From: Drechmeria coniospora
Taxonomy: Eukaryota; Ascomycota; Sordariomycetes; Hypocreales; Ophiocordycipitaceae
Assembly (NCBI RefSeq): GCF_001625195.1
Contig: NC_054390.1
Location: 2,690,027-2,754,026, forward strand
Direction of reading: 5' to 3'
DNA length: 64,000 nt
A program made the position numbers and the translations under genes. The notes under the pieces are model-generated. The model saw nothing but the letters and a program-made list of their open reading frames with translations, searched no databases and was not told the origin of the DNA. This document shows positions 1 to 10,927 of the stretch, in pieces (the first letter of the stretch is position 1; each line of letters begins with the position of its first letter).

Positions 1-1610
1 CTTATGCGGAGTCTTCATTGCCCAACTGGTTGGTGCTAGAAATGAGATGTACACAAACAGAGGGTAATAGTACAAGTATCGTTTGGATCGCGCGCTCGCA
101 CGAGTTGTATCCGTAAGAATGGGACGATATAATAGACACTTGCAACATTAGTACTGTACAGCACACGTACTGTACGCCGAAGTAGAGTAAATACATCTAT
201 ACACTGTACATACTTATATACTACAGGTACCAGTGTACCGTAGTATTACTCGAAGAATTACTGTACAAGTACTCCGTATGTACAGTAAATACACATGTAC
301 ACCTAGTTACTTGTACAGTAGTACTCTACAAGTACATGGACAGGTAAATTTGCACATGACCTACGGCACCCAAGTAGTACTCCTGGGCATTGTCTACAGT
401 AACTGTACATGTACTGTACGGAGTACAGTAAGTACATGCACATGTACTCCACACAAGACAACAATATTTAACTACGGAATGAATATTCCGTAGTTCAGGT
501 GTACATGTACTTGTAGTCAAGTTTATCCACGATGCATGAGCAGTACTACGAGTATTAAGTACTGAAAGTACGGAGTGATATAGACCATATGACGAATGGA
601 GGCTGGCGGCGCCCTCCTGACGTCGACCCACGTGCCGTCACCAGGCGTCGTGAAGATTCCTCTGGAAATAGTCCGCCCCTCTGACAGGGTCAACTGAGGA
701 TTACTGTGTACATTTGTACGAAAAACATGTACACAATGCACGGAGTACACTCGATTCCGGACATGTATGGAGTACTTCATACTCCGAGGTAAGTACTTGC
801 TGTATTTGATCTACTTCCACTTACTTATACTTGAGTAGGTAGGTGGTACCTTGACATATACGAACACGGTGATAGTGCATGCCCGAACAGCAATTTACGG
901 AATCCGGAGTACTCCGCAAATGAATTGATTCCGGCAAAAATAAGACTCGCTGGGATTCAGCCAGGCCACGGGAGGGGTGGACACTAGGTAGGTAATTACC
1001 TACATGTATTATATGTTACATGTGCAGTATTTACGGAGAAAGTACGGAGTAATACCGTACTGTAGGCACAAGTACAAGTACGGAGCACTAACACCTACAG
1101 TAAAAGTACAGTAAATAATACTGTGCTTGTAGCAACGTGCTGCCGGTCCGACATCATGCCGTCGCTCCCTGTGTGGAGTCTCCGGCCTATATGCCGTGTC
1201 TCCACCTCATACTTCCAGAAACAGGACGAGTATTATTATTAATACATGTCATCCGAGGAATAATGAAGGAAACGCGCGCACCTTCTCGCGAAGCCATCAT
1301 CAAATCACGTCTCGAAACTGCGCACATGCCACGTCCCCGCGCCATCTATTTCCCAACTGCTCATAAGTCCCTGTACAAAACTGACAACGGAACACGTTGC
1401 AATTGTTCTCGTAATAGTAACACTATTCGTTGCAATCTACTGTATGTACACAAGTATCTGCGTGGTACTCTTTCAGCTCCATGCCGTGATTCGGATATCC
1501 ACCCATCCATCATGATCTCGTCTCGCACAGTGCCTACTATGTACATACGAGTACCCCATCCTCGCCGCAACGGCAGCGAGTTTCCATGTGTCCTGCAGCA
1601 GTCAAGCAAC
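1..1610. other. GTAC-rich intergenic region, no gene seen
   Basis: No convincing coding sequence. Bases 1-1130 are dense in short words such as GTACATGTAC, CGGAGTAC and ACTCCGTA, with a more ordinary patch at about 590-700. Bases 1130-1610 probably contain the 3' flank of the acid phosphatase gene. The long plus-strand ORF that begins near 1137 is antisense to that gene. Confidence 0.6.
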
Positions 1611-2966
1611 CTACGGGACATCATTTTCGTAATCGGGCTCGTAGCCCTCAGGAGGGTGGAAGCCGTCGGGCACCTCGATCGTGTCCTCGTAGTACGTCGG
1701 CGCCGTGCTTCGGGCCCACTTGTCCTTGATGGACTGGAGAATCGGCCGGCCGTTCACGCTCTTGTCGAGCTTCATGTTCGGCGCAGGGAACTGCTTGTTG
1801 CCCTCTCCCGGGTTGAAGAAGCCGGCGTACGAGTAGTTCCAGAGCATGTCGCGGAAGCGCTTCTCCGACGACCACTCGCGCAGCTTGTCGCCGGTTCTCT
1901 CGGCAACCCACTCGAAAACGTTGGCACCGACGTCCCAGCGGCCCAGGGTGGGCAGTCCCCAGTTGGCAGACACGGTCGCGATCTGCGAGTAGTGGTTGTA
2001 AAAGTTTTCGTCGTACGTCGCCACGAGGTCCTCCGGCACGGCGTCGCCGAGGAGAATGCCGAGAACGTTGTTGCGCCTCTTGTACGTTTCGCTCTCGTCC
2101 CACGTGATCAGCACCAGCGTGTTGTCCATGAACCTCTTGTCGGTCAGGAGAGGCTCGAGGAATGAGCGGCACCATTCGCCCGCCGTCGTGATGGACGAGT
2201 CGTGACCGTCCGACGTCATGTTGGGCGTGATGAACATCCACTGGGGCAGCGTGTTCGCCTCGAGGTCTTTATGGAACATGGAGCGTGACGTGTCAATCAT
2301 CGACAGGTTCTTGATCTGAGACAGGCCCTGCTCGCGGTACGTGATGCTGTCGTGCAGCACGGCCGGGTTGTGCTTGCGGACGTAGTCGTTGGACCCGTCC
2401 TCCTGGTTCTTGTAGGATTTGCCCTCGAAGCCCGAAAAGGGCATGTCCTCTTGGTACAGTCCCCACGAGATGCCGCGGCTCTCGAGCAAGTCGATGACCG
2501 TCGACACGTTCCGTGGTACGCGGTCGAAACCGTCCTTGCGCATGCCGAAGTAGTCACCCGCAATGCTGGCCAGGTAATTTGGCTGTGAAGGATGAGTGAC
2601 GGCGTAGTAGTTGGTCAATGTGATGCCCTTGTTGCTGAACCATTCAAAGTTGGCTGTATCCTTCGTCAGTTCACCTATCCAGCCGGGGAAAAGGTGGGAG
2701 GGGGGGAGCGTACGGTCACCGTAGGACTTGTCGTAGTTTTGGTTCTCAAAATATATGATGGCGAGCCGGTCAAAGGCCTTGCCTTTGACATGGCTCGTCG
2801 GACTGCTCGTCTTGGCCGTCGCCGCAGCGGCAGCAACGTCGGCGGCCCCCGTTGCCGTGTACCGAGTCTCCCAGCCAGAGTCGGTCGGGGTTGCGGCCTT
2901 CATCTGGCACGGGCCGGCGAGGGCCATGCTGGCTAGTGCCAGCGCACTTGCGGTAGTGAACATCAT
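1611..2966 (-). CDS. secreted acid phosphatase, phosphoesterase family (PhoA-like)
   Basis: A single uninterrupted 451-residue frame. It starts at tandem ATG codons; the first is used here and the second is equally possible. Residues 1-18 form a hydrophobic signal peptide ending ALAG. The body matches fungal extracellular acid phosphatases of the PF04185 phosphoesterase family, which release phosphate from monoesters outside the cell. Visible motifs are ENQNYDKSYGD near residue 74, THPSQPNY near 125 and TWDESE near 289. This family uses Asp, Glu, His and Asn metal or nucleophile residues in such blocks. Several N-glycosylation sequons (NVS, NLS, NMT) fit secretion. There is no C-terminal anchor. 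It is divergent from the multicopper oxidase, with about 1.7 kb between them. The exact substrate cannot be told from sequence; phospholipase C is a related alternative. Confidence 0.88.
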   Translation of the reverse strand: MMFTTASALALASMALAGPCQMKAATPTDSGWETRYTATGAADVAAAAATAKTSSPTSHVKGKAFDRLAIIYFENQNYDKSYGDRTLPPSHLFPGWIGELTKDTANFEWFSNKGITLTNYYAVTHPSQPNYLASIAGDYFGMRKDGFDRVPRNVSTVIDLLESRGISWGLYQEDMPFSGFEGKSYKNQEDGSNDYVRKHNPAVLHDSITYREQGLSQIKNLSMIDTSRSMFHKDLEANTLPQWMFITPNMTSDGHDSSITTAGEWCRSFLEPLLTDKRFMDNTLVLITWDESETYKRRNNVLGILLGDAVPEDLVATYDENFYNHYSQIATVSANWGLPTLGRWDVGANVFEWVAERTGDKLREWSSEKRFRDMLWNYSYAGFFNPGEGNKQFPAPNMKLDKSVNGRPILQSIKDKWARSTAPTYYEDTIEVPDGFHPPEGYEPDYENDVP

Positions 2967-4701
2967 CTTGGCTCAGACGTCACCGGAGTCTCTTGGCCTT
3001 CTCCGAACTAAGACGGCGTCGGCTTCAGACGGGAGCCAGTTGGTGGGCGGCTTCCTCTTCATATGGTCCAGGGCTGGTAGGCCACAGACGATATACCGTG
3101 TCATCCCTCCATCCGGGCTGCCGCGGCGCTCCCCGGACCAGATGCTACACTGTGCCGAGTAATAATGCCGCTTGGATCTCGCATGCTCCGCCTTCGTGAA
3201 CGAGGAGGGGTGGGTGCGAGCTGCTTCCCCGGAGCGAGGTCATGATTTCGTCCATTTCCTCCGCGAACCATGTTCTTCGAGATCCCCATACTCGCAGGTA
3301 CAGGTACGAGTACGACTATGGGCAAAAGTAGCCTGTAACTATGTGTAGAGGCAAGTAAGTACATGTAGGTAAGGTACATGTAGGTGTAAGCCTGTGCTCG
3401 TCTCGCATGAGGTACTGGTGACGGAGCTGGGAACGAGCATGACGGGTAAGCCTGAACGGAAGGCTGGGGCGCGGTGGGGATGGTGACAAAAGAACCCTCG
3501 TATCGCATTTGAACCGTCTGACGACCTGGGGCAGTCCGTCTCCGACACTAGTTGTAGATGTACTTGCATCCACTACGGCGAATCCTAGCACGTTTTTAGG
3601 GGTGCCTGTAATACAGCAAGAGCACGGAGTACAAGCAAGTACTGTACTACGTAGGTATTACGTGTACCTGCAGTACATACAACGTACATCAAGTACTTGC
3701 ACCGACACCTACCGGCTACAATACTTGAACTGCCCAAGCACATCGTCGAAGGGAGAAGTGTGCATGTAGGTTAGTAGGTACATGTGCACGACTCTACCAA
3801 GTTTATCAGTACAGCACATGTGCAGTGCGAGGGCATGCATGTACTTGTATTAATGCATGTTAGAGTACTCTACATGGTCCTGGCCTTGCGGGGTGCTGCC
3901 GCCGCTGTCGACTATGTTTGCATGCAATGCTACTACATGTAGTTGTAGATATGGCATTACTTAGGTACTTGGGTGTAAGTACTTACTTGTACGGAGTACG
4001 TACTTGTAGATGGCACTTGCATGCGCACGAACAGTTGGCAGGTGGTATTATTGTTATTACATTACTCAACCTTACTCGTACGAGCAAATTTATCTTCATG
4101 CATGTATACATGTACAACTACAATTAGGTGTACTGTATGCCTACTTGTACATGAATTTTTTTGTTGTACTGTAGGTGTAAGTGCGGAGTACATGTATTCG
4201 TCGTCGATGATAGGTATCCCGGATCCGTGCAGATGCTGGTCAAGAAGCGAGTCCGTTGGGCGATGCAACCCGCACCATCCATGTCCAAGTCAACGCTTGG
4301 GTGGGGAACTGGAACTGCAAGGTATTAATATGTGCCGTTTCTTCGGACGAGTCTTACGGTCATGTCCACCCCATCTCTCCACCTTTTCCCCATGGACTAC
4401 CAACATGGGCCGGCCAATGCACACCTACTCACGCACAGTACCTGTACTTCCGCCGGCACTGCTGCGACGGCGGGTCGGCTGGACGACGTCGCCAGGAGTC
4501 AGCAGAGGTGGCCATGCTCCGGCGTCGACTCCTTCGTGGCCAATGGAAAAATCCCCATAGGTAAGGACGGAGCCGGGGTCCGGGGTCGGAGGTCGGCTCA
4601 GTACCATCCCTGGCTGGCCGACGAGGACGAGAGAGTTTTGATGATGACGCTTGCTTTCACCGTCTGGCGTGCCTTCATCGTTCCGTGCTTCCGCGAGCGC
4701 C
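2967..4701. other. divergent intergenic region with GTAC islands
   Basis: This is the shared upstream region of the acid phosphatase (-) and the multicopper oxidase (+). GTAC and CGGAGTAC words are dense from about 3290 to 4220. The 4230-4700 segment is ordinary mixed sequence, probably promoter and leader of the oxidase. No gene is supported. Confidence 0.5.
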
Positions 4702-6864
4702 ATGTATTCGACAGAAGTTGGCAGTGCTCGTGAAGCCGGCCAACAAGACGAGCGAAATGGTCGAGAGAATGAGCCCTTTCTCCTTCCAGATGGAACATTC
4801 GCCCACGACGACCTTGAGGCGGCAGTAGCCATCGAGCCGCACTTTCCTCCAGCATGCTCATCGTCACCCTTACCACCAACCGGCAAGCACCACCGCCAGC
4901 ATGCCAATGGCAAGCTGTCCATTTTTCTCCTCCTCTTCGCACTCTCTGCTGTTGCTCTCACCGCCATCGTCTTGGGATTCCCTTCCGCCGCCACTCTCCC
5001 AGGAAGGGTCAAAGAGAGCGATGCTGGCCATGATTCCAGGCCCCATGGCACCGGATATGGTGATGACGCCACAGGTGCGATGAACCATGGCAACAGTACC
5101 GTCAGCGTCGTCCGATATCACGAAACGGTACCTACCGCAGCTCAGCTTAGAAACTCGTCCGAGTATATCCTCAGTCCATCGTGGAACTTTCATGCCCCTC
5201 CCACCACGCGCGAGTATCATTGGACATTCCTCGACGCCGACCTCAACCCGGACGGCGTCTTTCGCCCTATGATACTCATCAACAATCAGTTCCCCGGCCC
5301 CCTTGTCGAGTGTAACGAGGGAGACACGCTTGTCATCAAGGTGGACAACAAGGCCACCAACGCTACATCGATTCACTTCCACGGCTTGTTTCAGAATGGA
5401 ACCAACTTCATGGACGGTACCGTCGGCGTCACCCAGTGCCCCATCGCCCCGAATTCCACCTTCACATATCGCTTCGACGTCCGCCGACAGTCCGGTACAT
5501 ACTGGTACCACGCCCACCACAGCGCCCAGGCGTCTGATGGTCTTGTCGGGCCCGTCGTCGTCCACAGCAACGACGAGCAGAACTTACAGGAGCTACCCTA
5601 CGCAACGGACAGGGTCGTCATGGTCCAGGACCATTATCACAACTCCACCGCAGAGCTCCTCATGGATTACCTGCAGCCCGACAAGGAGAATGAGGAGCCC
5701 GTGCCGGACAACGCCCTCATCAACGGCCGCGGCGCCCGCAGCTGCCATGACTTTCCGGGCTACCGCTGCGATAGTTCGAATGCGTCCCCATCCATATTTG
5801 ACCTCGGTGCTGGCGAGCGCCACCGGTTACGCTTCATCAATGTCGGCGCCTTTGCTGAGTTTCAGATTCAAATTGACGAACATCCCTTTTATGTCACCGA
5901 GGTGGATGGCACAGATGTCCATCCCGAGCCCTTCCATCGGCTGAGCATTATGCCTGCTCAGCGGTACAGCATCGTCATGGAAGCCAACGTCACCACGAGG
6001 GAAACATTTTGGCTGCGAGCTCGAATGGTGACGGACTGCTTCAGGACGAGCAACAGTCGTCTTATCCCCGAACTCAAAGCCGTCGTCCGGTACATCTCGT
6101 CGGAAACAGACGTTGTCGAGGCAAAGCCTACGAGCAGGAAGTGGGCCAACGTCACCGAAGTCGTCTGTAGGGACCTCAATACCACCAACCTCCATCCCAT
6201 CGAGCACCTCACGCCCCCTCCTGCAGACGACTTCGTTGCTCTGCGCGCCAACTTCAAGATTGGCGCATGGCGCCTGTCCCGCGGCTTCTTCAACGACTCT
6301 ACGTGGCATGCAAACGTCACCCATCCCTCACTACACCGGTTCCTCGACGCATCTACCGACTCCCAAACTGTTGCCGAGCCCTTTGGCATCAACCGTCGGG
6401 CCTTTGACCAGCACGGTGAGCTTGTGATGCAGACGCACGGCATCCGGACCGTCGACATATCCATCAACGACTTTGACGACGGCGCACACCCATTTCACCT
6501 CCACGGCCACAAGTTCTTCGTCCTTGCCCAGGAGAAGAGCGGATATCCCCCTCGCGCCAAAGATTTTCCCGCCTATCTCGCGGCGCGTGGTGGTGTGCCA
6601 GAGAATCCGCTCCGCCGAGACACCGTGACGGTTGAGCCGTACGCATGGGTCATCATACGGGTCGTGCTTGACAATCCCGGACTGTGGGCTCTTCATTGCC
6701 ATAACATGTGGCACGCCGAGGCTGGCATGTCGATGCAGCTACTCGTACGGAGCGATACTGTCAAGGGCTGGAAGGTTGATCCGCAGCAGAGAAGCATGTG
6801 CGAACTTGAAGGTGTGTCGACGGGCATGCGCCCCAACGACGGCATCTGGTTCGGTTCTTTCTGA
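4702..6864 (+). CDS. multicopper oxidase (laccase-like) with N-terminal membrane anchor
   Basis: 720 residues in one exon from the first in-frame ATG at 4702. Multicopper oxidases couple four one-electron substrate oxidations to reduction of O2 to water. All four copper-binding blocks are present: HFHG (H225, H227), WYHAHH (H270, H272), HPFHLHGH (H596, H599, H601) and HCHNMWH (H665, C666, H667, H671). The position ten residues after Cys666 is Met676, which implies a Met axial ligand at the type 1 copper. There is no cleavable signal peptide. Residues 74-93 form a hydrophobic segment after a charged 70-residue head, so it is predicted to be a type II membrane protein with the catalytic part outside the cytosol. 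Sequons are numerous. Yeast Fet3 is anchored at the C terminus instead, so a ferroxidase role is not implied. The substrate (phenols, pigment precursors or metal ions) is unknown. Confidence 0.9.
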   Translation: MYSTEVGSAREAGQQDERNGRENEPFLLPDGTFAHDDLEAAVAIEPHFPPACSSSPLPPTGKHHRQHANGKLSIFLLLFALSAVALTAIVLGFPSAATLPGRVKESDAGHDSRPHGTGYGDDATGAMNHGNSTVSVVRYHETVPTAAQLRNSSEYILSPSWNFHAPPTTREYHWTFLDADLNPDGVFRPMILINNQFPGPLVECNEGDTLVIKVDNKATNATSIHFHGLFQNGTNFMDGTVGVTQCPIAPNSTFTYRFDVRRQSGTYWYHAHHSAQASDGLVGPVVVHSNDEQNLQELPYATDRVVMVQDHYHNSTAELLMDYLQPDKENEEPVPDNALINGRGARSCHDFPGYRCDSSNASPSIFDLGAGERHRLRFINVGAFAEFQIQIDEHPFYVTEVDGTDVHPEPFHRLSIMPAQRYSIVMEANVTTRETFWLRARMVTDCFRTSNSRLIPELKAVVRYISSETDVVEAKPTSRKWANVTEVVCRDLNTTNLHPIEHLTPPPADDFVALRANFKIGAWRLSRGFFNDSTWHANVTHPSLHRFLDASTDSQTVAEPFGINRRAFDQHGELVMQTHGIRTVDISINDFDDGAHPFHLHGHKFFVLAQEKSGYPPRAKDFPAYLAARGGVPENPLRRDTVTVEPYAWVIIRVVLDNPGLWALHCHNMWHAEAGMSMQLLVRSDTVKGWKVDPQQRSMCELEGVSTGMRPNDGIWFGSF

Positions 6865-7493
6865 ATGGCGGGAAGGGAGCGTGCATTCATGCAGCGGGAG
6901 TACGGGTCAGGGATTGCAACATTACGGCAAATTGCCATGCGGCGTTTGGGTGGGTATGCAAAATAGCACTCCATTTCCGGGAGTGAGCTTCGAGTCGATA
7001 GATCACCGCTCGGTCTGGTGAGATACAGTAATGAACTAACCATAGTCTATTACCGAGTCCCCTGCTCCTGGTACTTGCTTACCAGTCGTGCCCTCCTCGT
7101 GCGTTGCCACAAGGCGCTTGATACCCGCTGGTCCCCATCCATCACAACCCTATCTATGCATACCCGTCATCGAGTAGAAATGGCCGACGATCAAACGGGG
7201 AAAATATTGTGATATACCGCTCATGACAGGAGTCGGTGGCTGTCGAGTCTGGCGAAAAACAGAACGAAAATAGTTGTACAACGCCATCCCGGCAGAACTG
7301 AAAAGTCCGCTTGCAATTGCTCCGTCGCGTCGAAGCCTCGAGGGCCAACTCCGATGGAGACACTGACGCATTTTCCCCTGCCTCGCTATGCATGCCAGAA
7401 GGCTGAACCAAATGATAGAGCGGAGCCGACGCCGCAATGCTTCCCTTCCAATCGGCGATTATTTTCATGTGTCCAAAGCAGTTGCGAGAAGAA
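6865..7493. other. convergent 3' intergenic region
   Basis: It lies between the 3' ends of the multicopper oxidase and the zinc-cluster regulator. No coding sequence, repeat or RNA gene is recognised. The open frames here are extensions of antisense shadows. Confidence 0.5.
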
Positions 7494-10379
7494 CTACAAC
7501 TTCCTCGCCACGTTGACTCCTGGATTGACGAAGGCCCGGGAGGCAATGTCGCTGAAGCGGCGCACCACGTTTGTCGTGCCACCGGTGACTTGTGCCTCGT
7601 CAAGAATAAATTTAGATGCGACCGCCAGCCGGCTTTTGGGGTCGGTTTCGTCCAAGTGCTGCGGGATCGTTTCTCCGTACCCGGCGTCAAAGTTGGGCGC
7701 GAGCTCCCTGACGACGGCGATGGAGTAGAGAAGGTCACGATTTTCGCGTCCATCGAGCAGATGGCGCATTCTACTCAGCACAGCTTCCCTGGCCTGCGCA
7801 GCCTGTGGCGAACCGGGGTTGTCTCGCTTGCGAACGAACTCGGCTAGGCTGTACCAGAAGTCAAACTGTCGGATTCGATGCTGGTCGTGATCGGCCGCCG
7901 GCGGTGCAAGAGGATTTTCATCCAGGTATTCTCCACACAAGAGGGTCTCGAGGACGCGCAGCCTATTCCTCGCCTCGGCCGCATCGCCATCAGCAGGTAG
8001 TGTGCTGCGTGCGCCGTTTGTTTGATCGGGGGTAGAGTATGCTGTGCAAGCGAGCTCCCATACGATCCTCGTCTCGAGGACGCCAGAATAGGTCATCTGG
8101 GTGTGATCATTCGCCTTGACGGCTTCCAATATTTTCAAGAATGAGGCCATGTGCTCAATCAGAGCGGCATCCTTGGGGAAAATCATCTTGCCGTTGTCCA
8201 TAAAGAAGTACCAGGTCGTTTCGAAGAAGGCGCCGAGAGCCATGGCGTACATTTCGTGATAGACCCTGGTGATTTCATTGAAAGTATCCTCCGTGTGGCT
8301 TACCTGCTGCGGTGGGGGGGGTGGGCCGAGCAAGTCGATGATATCGTTGATCTTCATTCTCTTGCCTGAATAATGTGTTAGCGCCGGAGGGAGGGTTTCG
8401 ACTCTCGGCATTGGCAGCTCACCTGGGGGGGGGTGGCGGCCGTCGTCAGAGAACGATTGATTACGATCGAGCAAGCTCGAGCCGTCTTGGAGGGACGTGG
8501 AAGGTTGTTCGGTGCCAGACGAGGGATCGCAGGCAGTTTCGTCCTTGACGGGGGTGATGACAGCAGTGGAAGGGCTGGGGCAGTAGTTGACTGCTGTCGA
8601 AGCGAACTCGCTCGAAGTCGGGCTCAGGGTCGTGGTCGAGTCTGCAGCGTAGGCACTCGGTAGCATGGACGGCTGGCTGCCGTACGAGTTGTCGGGCCGC
8701 GGGGCCAAGACTGGGGTCGAGCGTAGGCTCGTGGAGGGCAGAACAGAGGTAGGGACGGGTTGTATATGAGAAAGTTGTGGCTTGAAGATGGGGTCGTATC
8801 CCGAGCACTCTCGTTTCGACTTCCGGCAATTGTTGCAGGTCGGGTGAGCTTCGTCGCACTGGTGGCAATCAAGTCAATACGCAGGAAGAAATGAGCGGGA
8901 GGCGATGTTGGAGAGACGATGTAAAGGGGGTCGACGAGAAGGGCAAGGATGTCCGCGCGGTGTCCGTTATGTTCACCACGGAGAGCGGGATCAAGCTTCG
9001 AGCAGGGTAGGTGCAAGGCGCTGGTGGGTCGACGCGTCGAGGCGCTGAAGGGCCCGGAGCGGAATAATAAATGGTGCGATTCACGGTCGCCTTGCGGCAC
9101 CATGAGCACCACCAAGCTCGACAGCGGTCTCACCAGAAGCGGCGCGCATCGGCCATGGGTGACAATTTCTGGACGGAAGAGTCTGCTTGCGAAAGTGCAA
9201 TGCAGTGCGAGAATGTGAAGGGTAGATGTAGGTAGACAAAGATCTGGTGGAGCGGGGGGAATACGGCAACGATTTCGCATACCTTGATCCGTCTCTTGCG
9301 ACATGTCATACACCCGGTTTTGGTTCGGCGCTTGATCTCCTAAAAAAAGAGGTCAGCCGTGAGGTTTTCTCGCTTGTTTGAGTATCGGTTGGTTGGAGGT
9401 GAATGGGGGCGGGTGAAACATGTGGTGAGATTCGTCTGCCCACACGTACCTTCTTCGGACCTCTGCTGCCTAAGATGCGAGGGTCGTGGGGAAGCGGGTA
9501 GCGGACTATGGTCTCGTGGGAAAACCCATTACTCGTCGGCAAGGGTATGGAACTGTGGGAGTAGAAGTTGAGCGGATTTGAGATGGGCGTGGGAGGCGCA
9601 GTGGTGACAGTCGAGGCGGCGTGATGAAGAGGCTGCGGCTGTGTGACGGACTGCGGCATGGACGAAATAGGTCGCATGCTGGGGAGCGGCGGCACCGGGG
9701 CGTTCGCGCCAACGGCGTTTAGCGGATAGGCCTCAGGGGATTGGAAGGCGGCGGCGGCAGGATCTGGGGGTTGGTGCAGAGTCGAAGTCGACGGCAAGCT
9801 CGCGATGGGCACGAAGGATGGTCCAGATGGTGAAACGGACGGCGGTGCTGCTGCTGCGACGGCGGTGAGCGTGACGGGCGAGAAGTTGGACATGTCACAG
9901 CCGGCTGAGGGCCCGGTGACATGCTCCCCGGCCAAGATGCTATGGCTATGGTCGCCGTTTTGCGTGGATCGAGAATCGGGGGCGGGAGAGGCGACGGCGG
10001 CTGAGGGCGACGGCGGCTCAATCGATGATGGGGCGGTCACAGGCAGGCCGCCCGGGGCAGTGGTGGCAGCAGGCTGGCCAGCAGTCGGTGGGCCAGCCTC
10101 AGCATGCAGCACCGGAGGTAACACAGGAGCTGGAAGCGGACCTCCGGACGGGGCAGCTGACGGCAGAGACTTCGGCGTCGCGGGATTCGCTGCCGTCGGG
10201 GGGTCGACGGATAGAGGTGAGGGAGCAGGTGAGGGAGCGGGCGAGAGAGCGGGCGAGAGTGTGGTGGAGTGAGAGAGATCGGTGGAGAGCGTCGTACGAG
10301 CAGAGGCGGCGGAGGCGGCGGCGGCACCCGCATCGTCATGGGGCCATGCTGGACCTTTGTCCGCAGAACTGAGGGCCAT
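7494..10379 (-). CDS. Zn(II)2Cys6 (zinc-cluster) transcription factor
   Basis: Four exons: 10379-9450, 9339-9283, 8858-8423 and 8365-7494, giving 764 residues. The long first exon encodes a Pro/Ala/Ser/Thr-rich low-complexity head of about 310 residues. The zinc cluster is assembled across introns. The 57-nt exon 2 carries the basic stretch and CMTC RKRRIK, and exon 3 continues with CDEAHPTCNNC RKSKREC. Together they give the full C-x2-C-x6-C-x6-C-x2-C-x6-C pattern of a DNA-binding fungal binuclear cluster. The linker GKRMKINDII follows and then a helical C-terminal domain of unknown ligand. The third intron (8366-8422) is exactly 57 nt, lacks stops, and has a GTGAGC donor, GCTAAC branch and TTCAG acceptor, so an unspliced reading would also stay open. 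Target genes are unknown; I cannot name the orthologue. Confidence 0.87.
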
Positions 10380-10533
10380 CGCCGCCGTCTGCCGACTGTT
10401 GAGTTTGCAATCGATCGACGTCTACGGTGACTTGGGTGACATCGACAAGGGCAGCGACCGTAGCTCGTCGTGTCCGTCGTTGTCGTCGCGCTCGTGACTC
10501 GTTTTCTCTCGATCCCGTTTCGGGTCTCGTCCT

Positions 10534-10600
10534 GATTCTGGCTCCGGTTCTGGCTCTGGCTCTGGCTCGGGCTCGGGCTCTGGTTCTGGTTCTGGTTCCT
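10534..10600. repeat. imperfect hexanucleotide array (CTGGTT/CTGGCT/CGGGCT)
   Basis: About ten tandem six-base units of the form YTGGYT or CGGGCT lie upstream of the start codon of the zinc-cluster gene (at 10379), probably in its transcribed leader. Read as protein they would give Glu-Pro repeats, but the frame does not join the gene. Confidence 0.75.
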
Positions 10601-10903
10601 GTAGGGGGCATGCGGCCCGCCGGATGCTGCAAGCTGCAGGCACGCGTGCACGGGAACCCTGCTGGTGATGGAAAATTGGAGATGAAGACGACCGGGGGGG
10701 TGAATGAAACGGCCCTTCGGCAGGCAGGGGCGTTGCCGCGGCCAGCCAGTTCACTTGTTGCCGAAGTTGAAGCGGCAAGGATGGATGATTGCCAATTGGG
10801 GCTGGATGATGAACATTGGTGGTCGGCAATGAATGCCCCCCAACCGACGGGAGCTGCAGCTCGGCGTAGCACACGGTCCAGCAAGACTGCCTGCCTGCTG
10901 GTC

Positions 10904-10927
10904 CTGCTGCTGCTGCTGCTGCTGCTG
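10904..10927. repeat. (CTG)8 trinucleotide microsatellite
   Basis: Eight perfect CTG units in the region upstream of the zinc-cluster regulator. It is non-coding in the gene model used here. Confidence 0.9.

Noticed and set aside
1137..2165. 342-codon plus-strand frame
   Set aside because: Antisense to the acid phosphatase gene. The translation has no domain and the minus strand is clearly the coding one.
4702..10379. Secondary-metabolite cluster (oxidase plus zinc-cluster regulator)
   Set aside because: No polyketide, peptide, terpene or other backbone enzyme lies within the window, and the flanking genes are unrelated.
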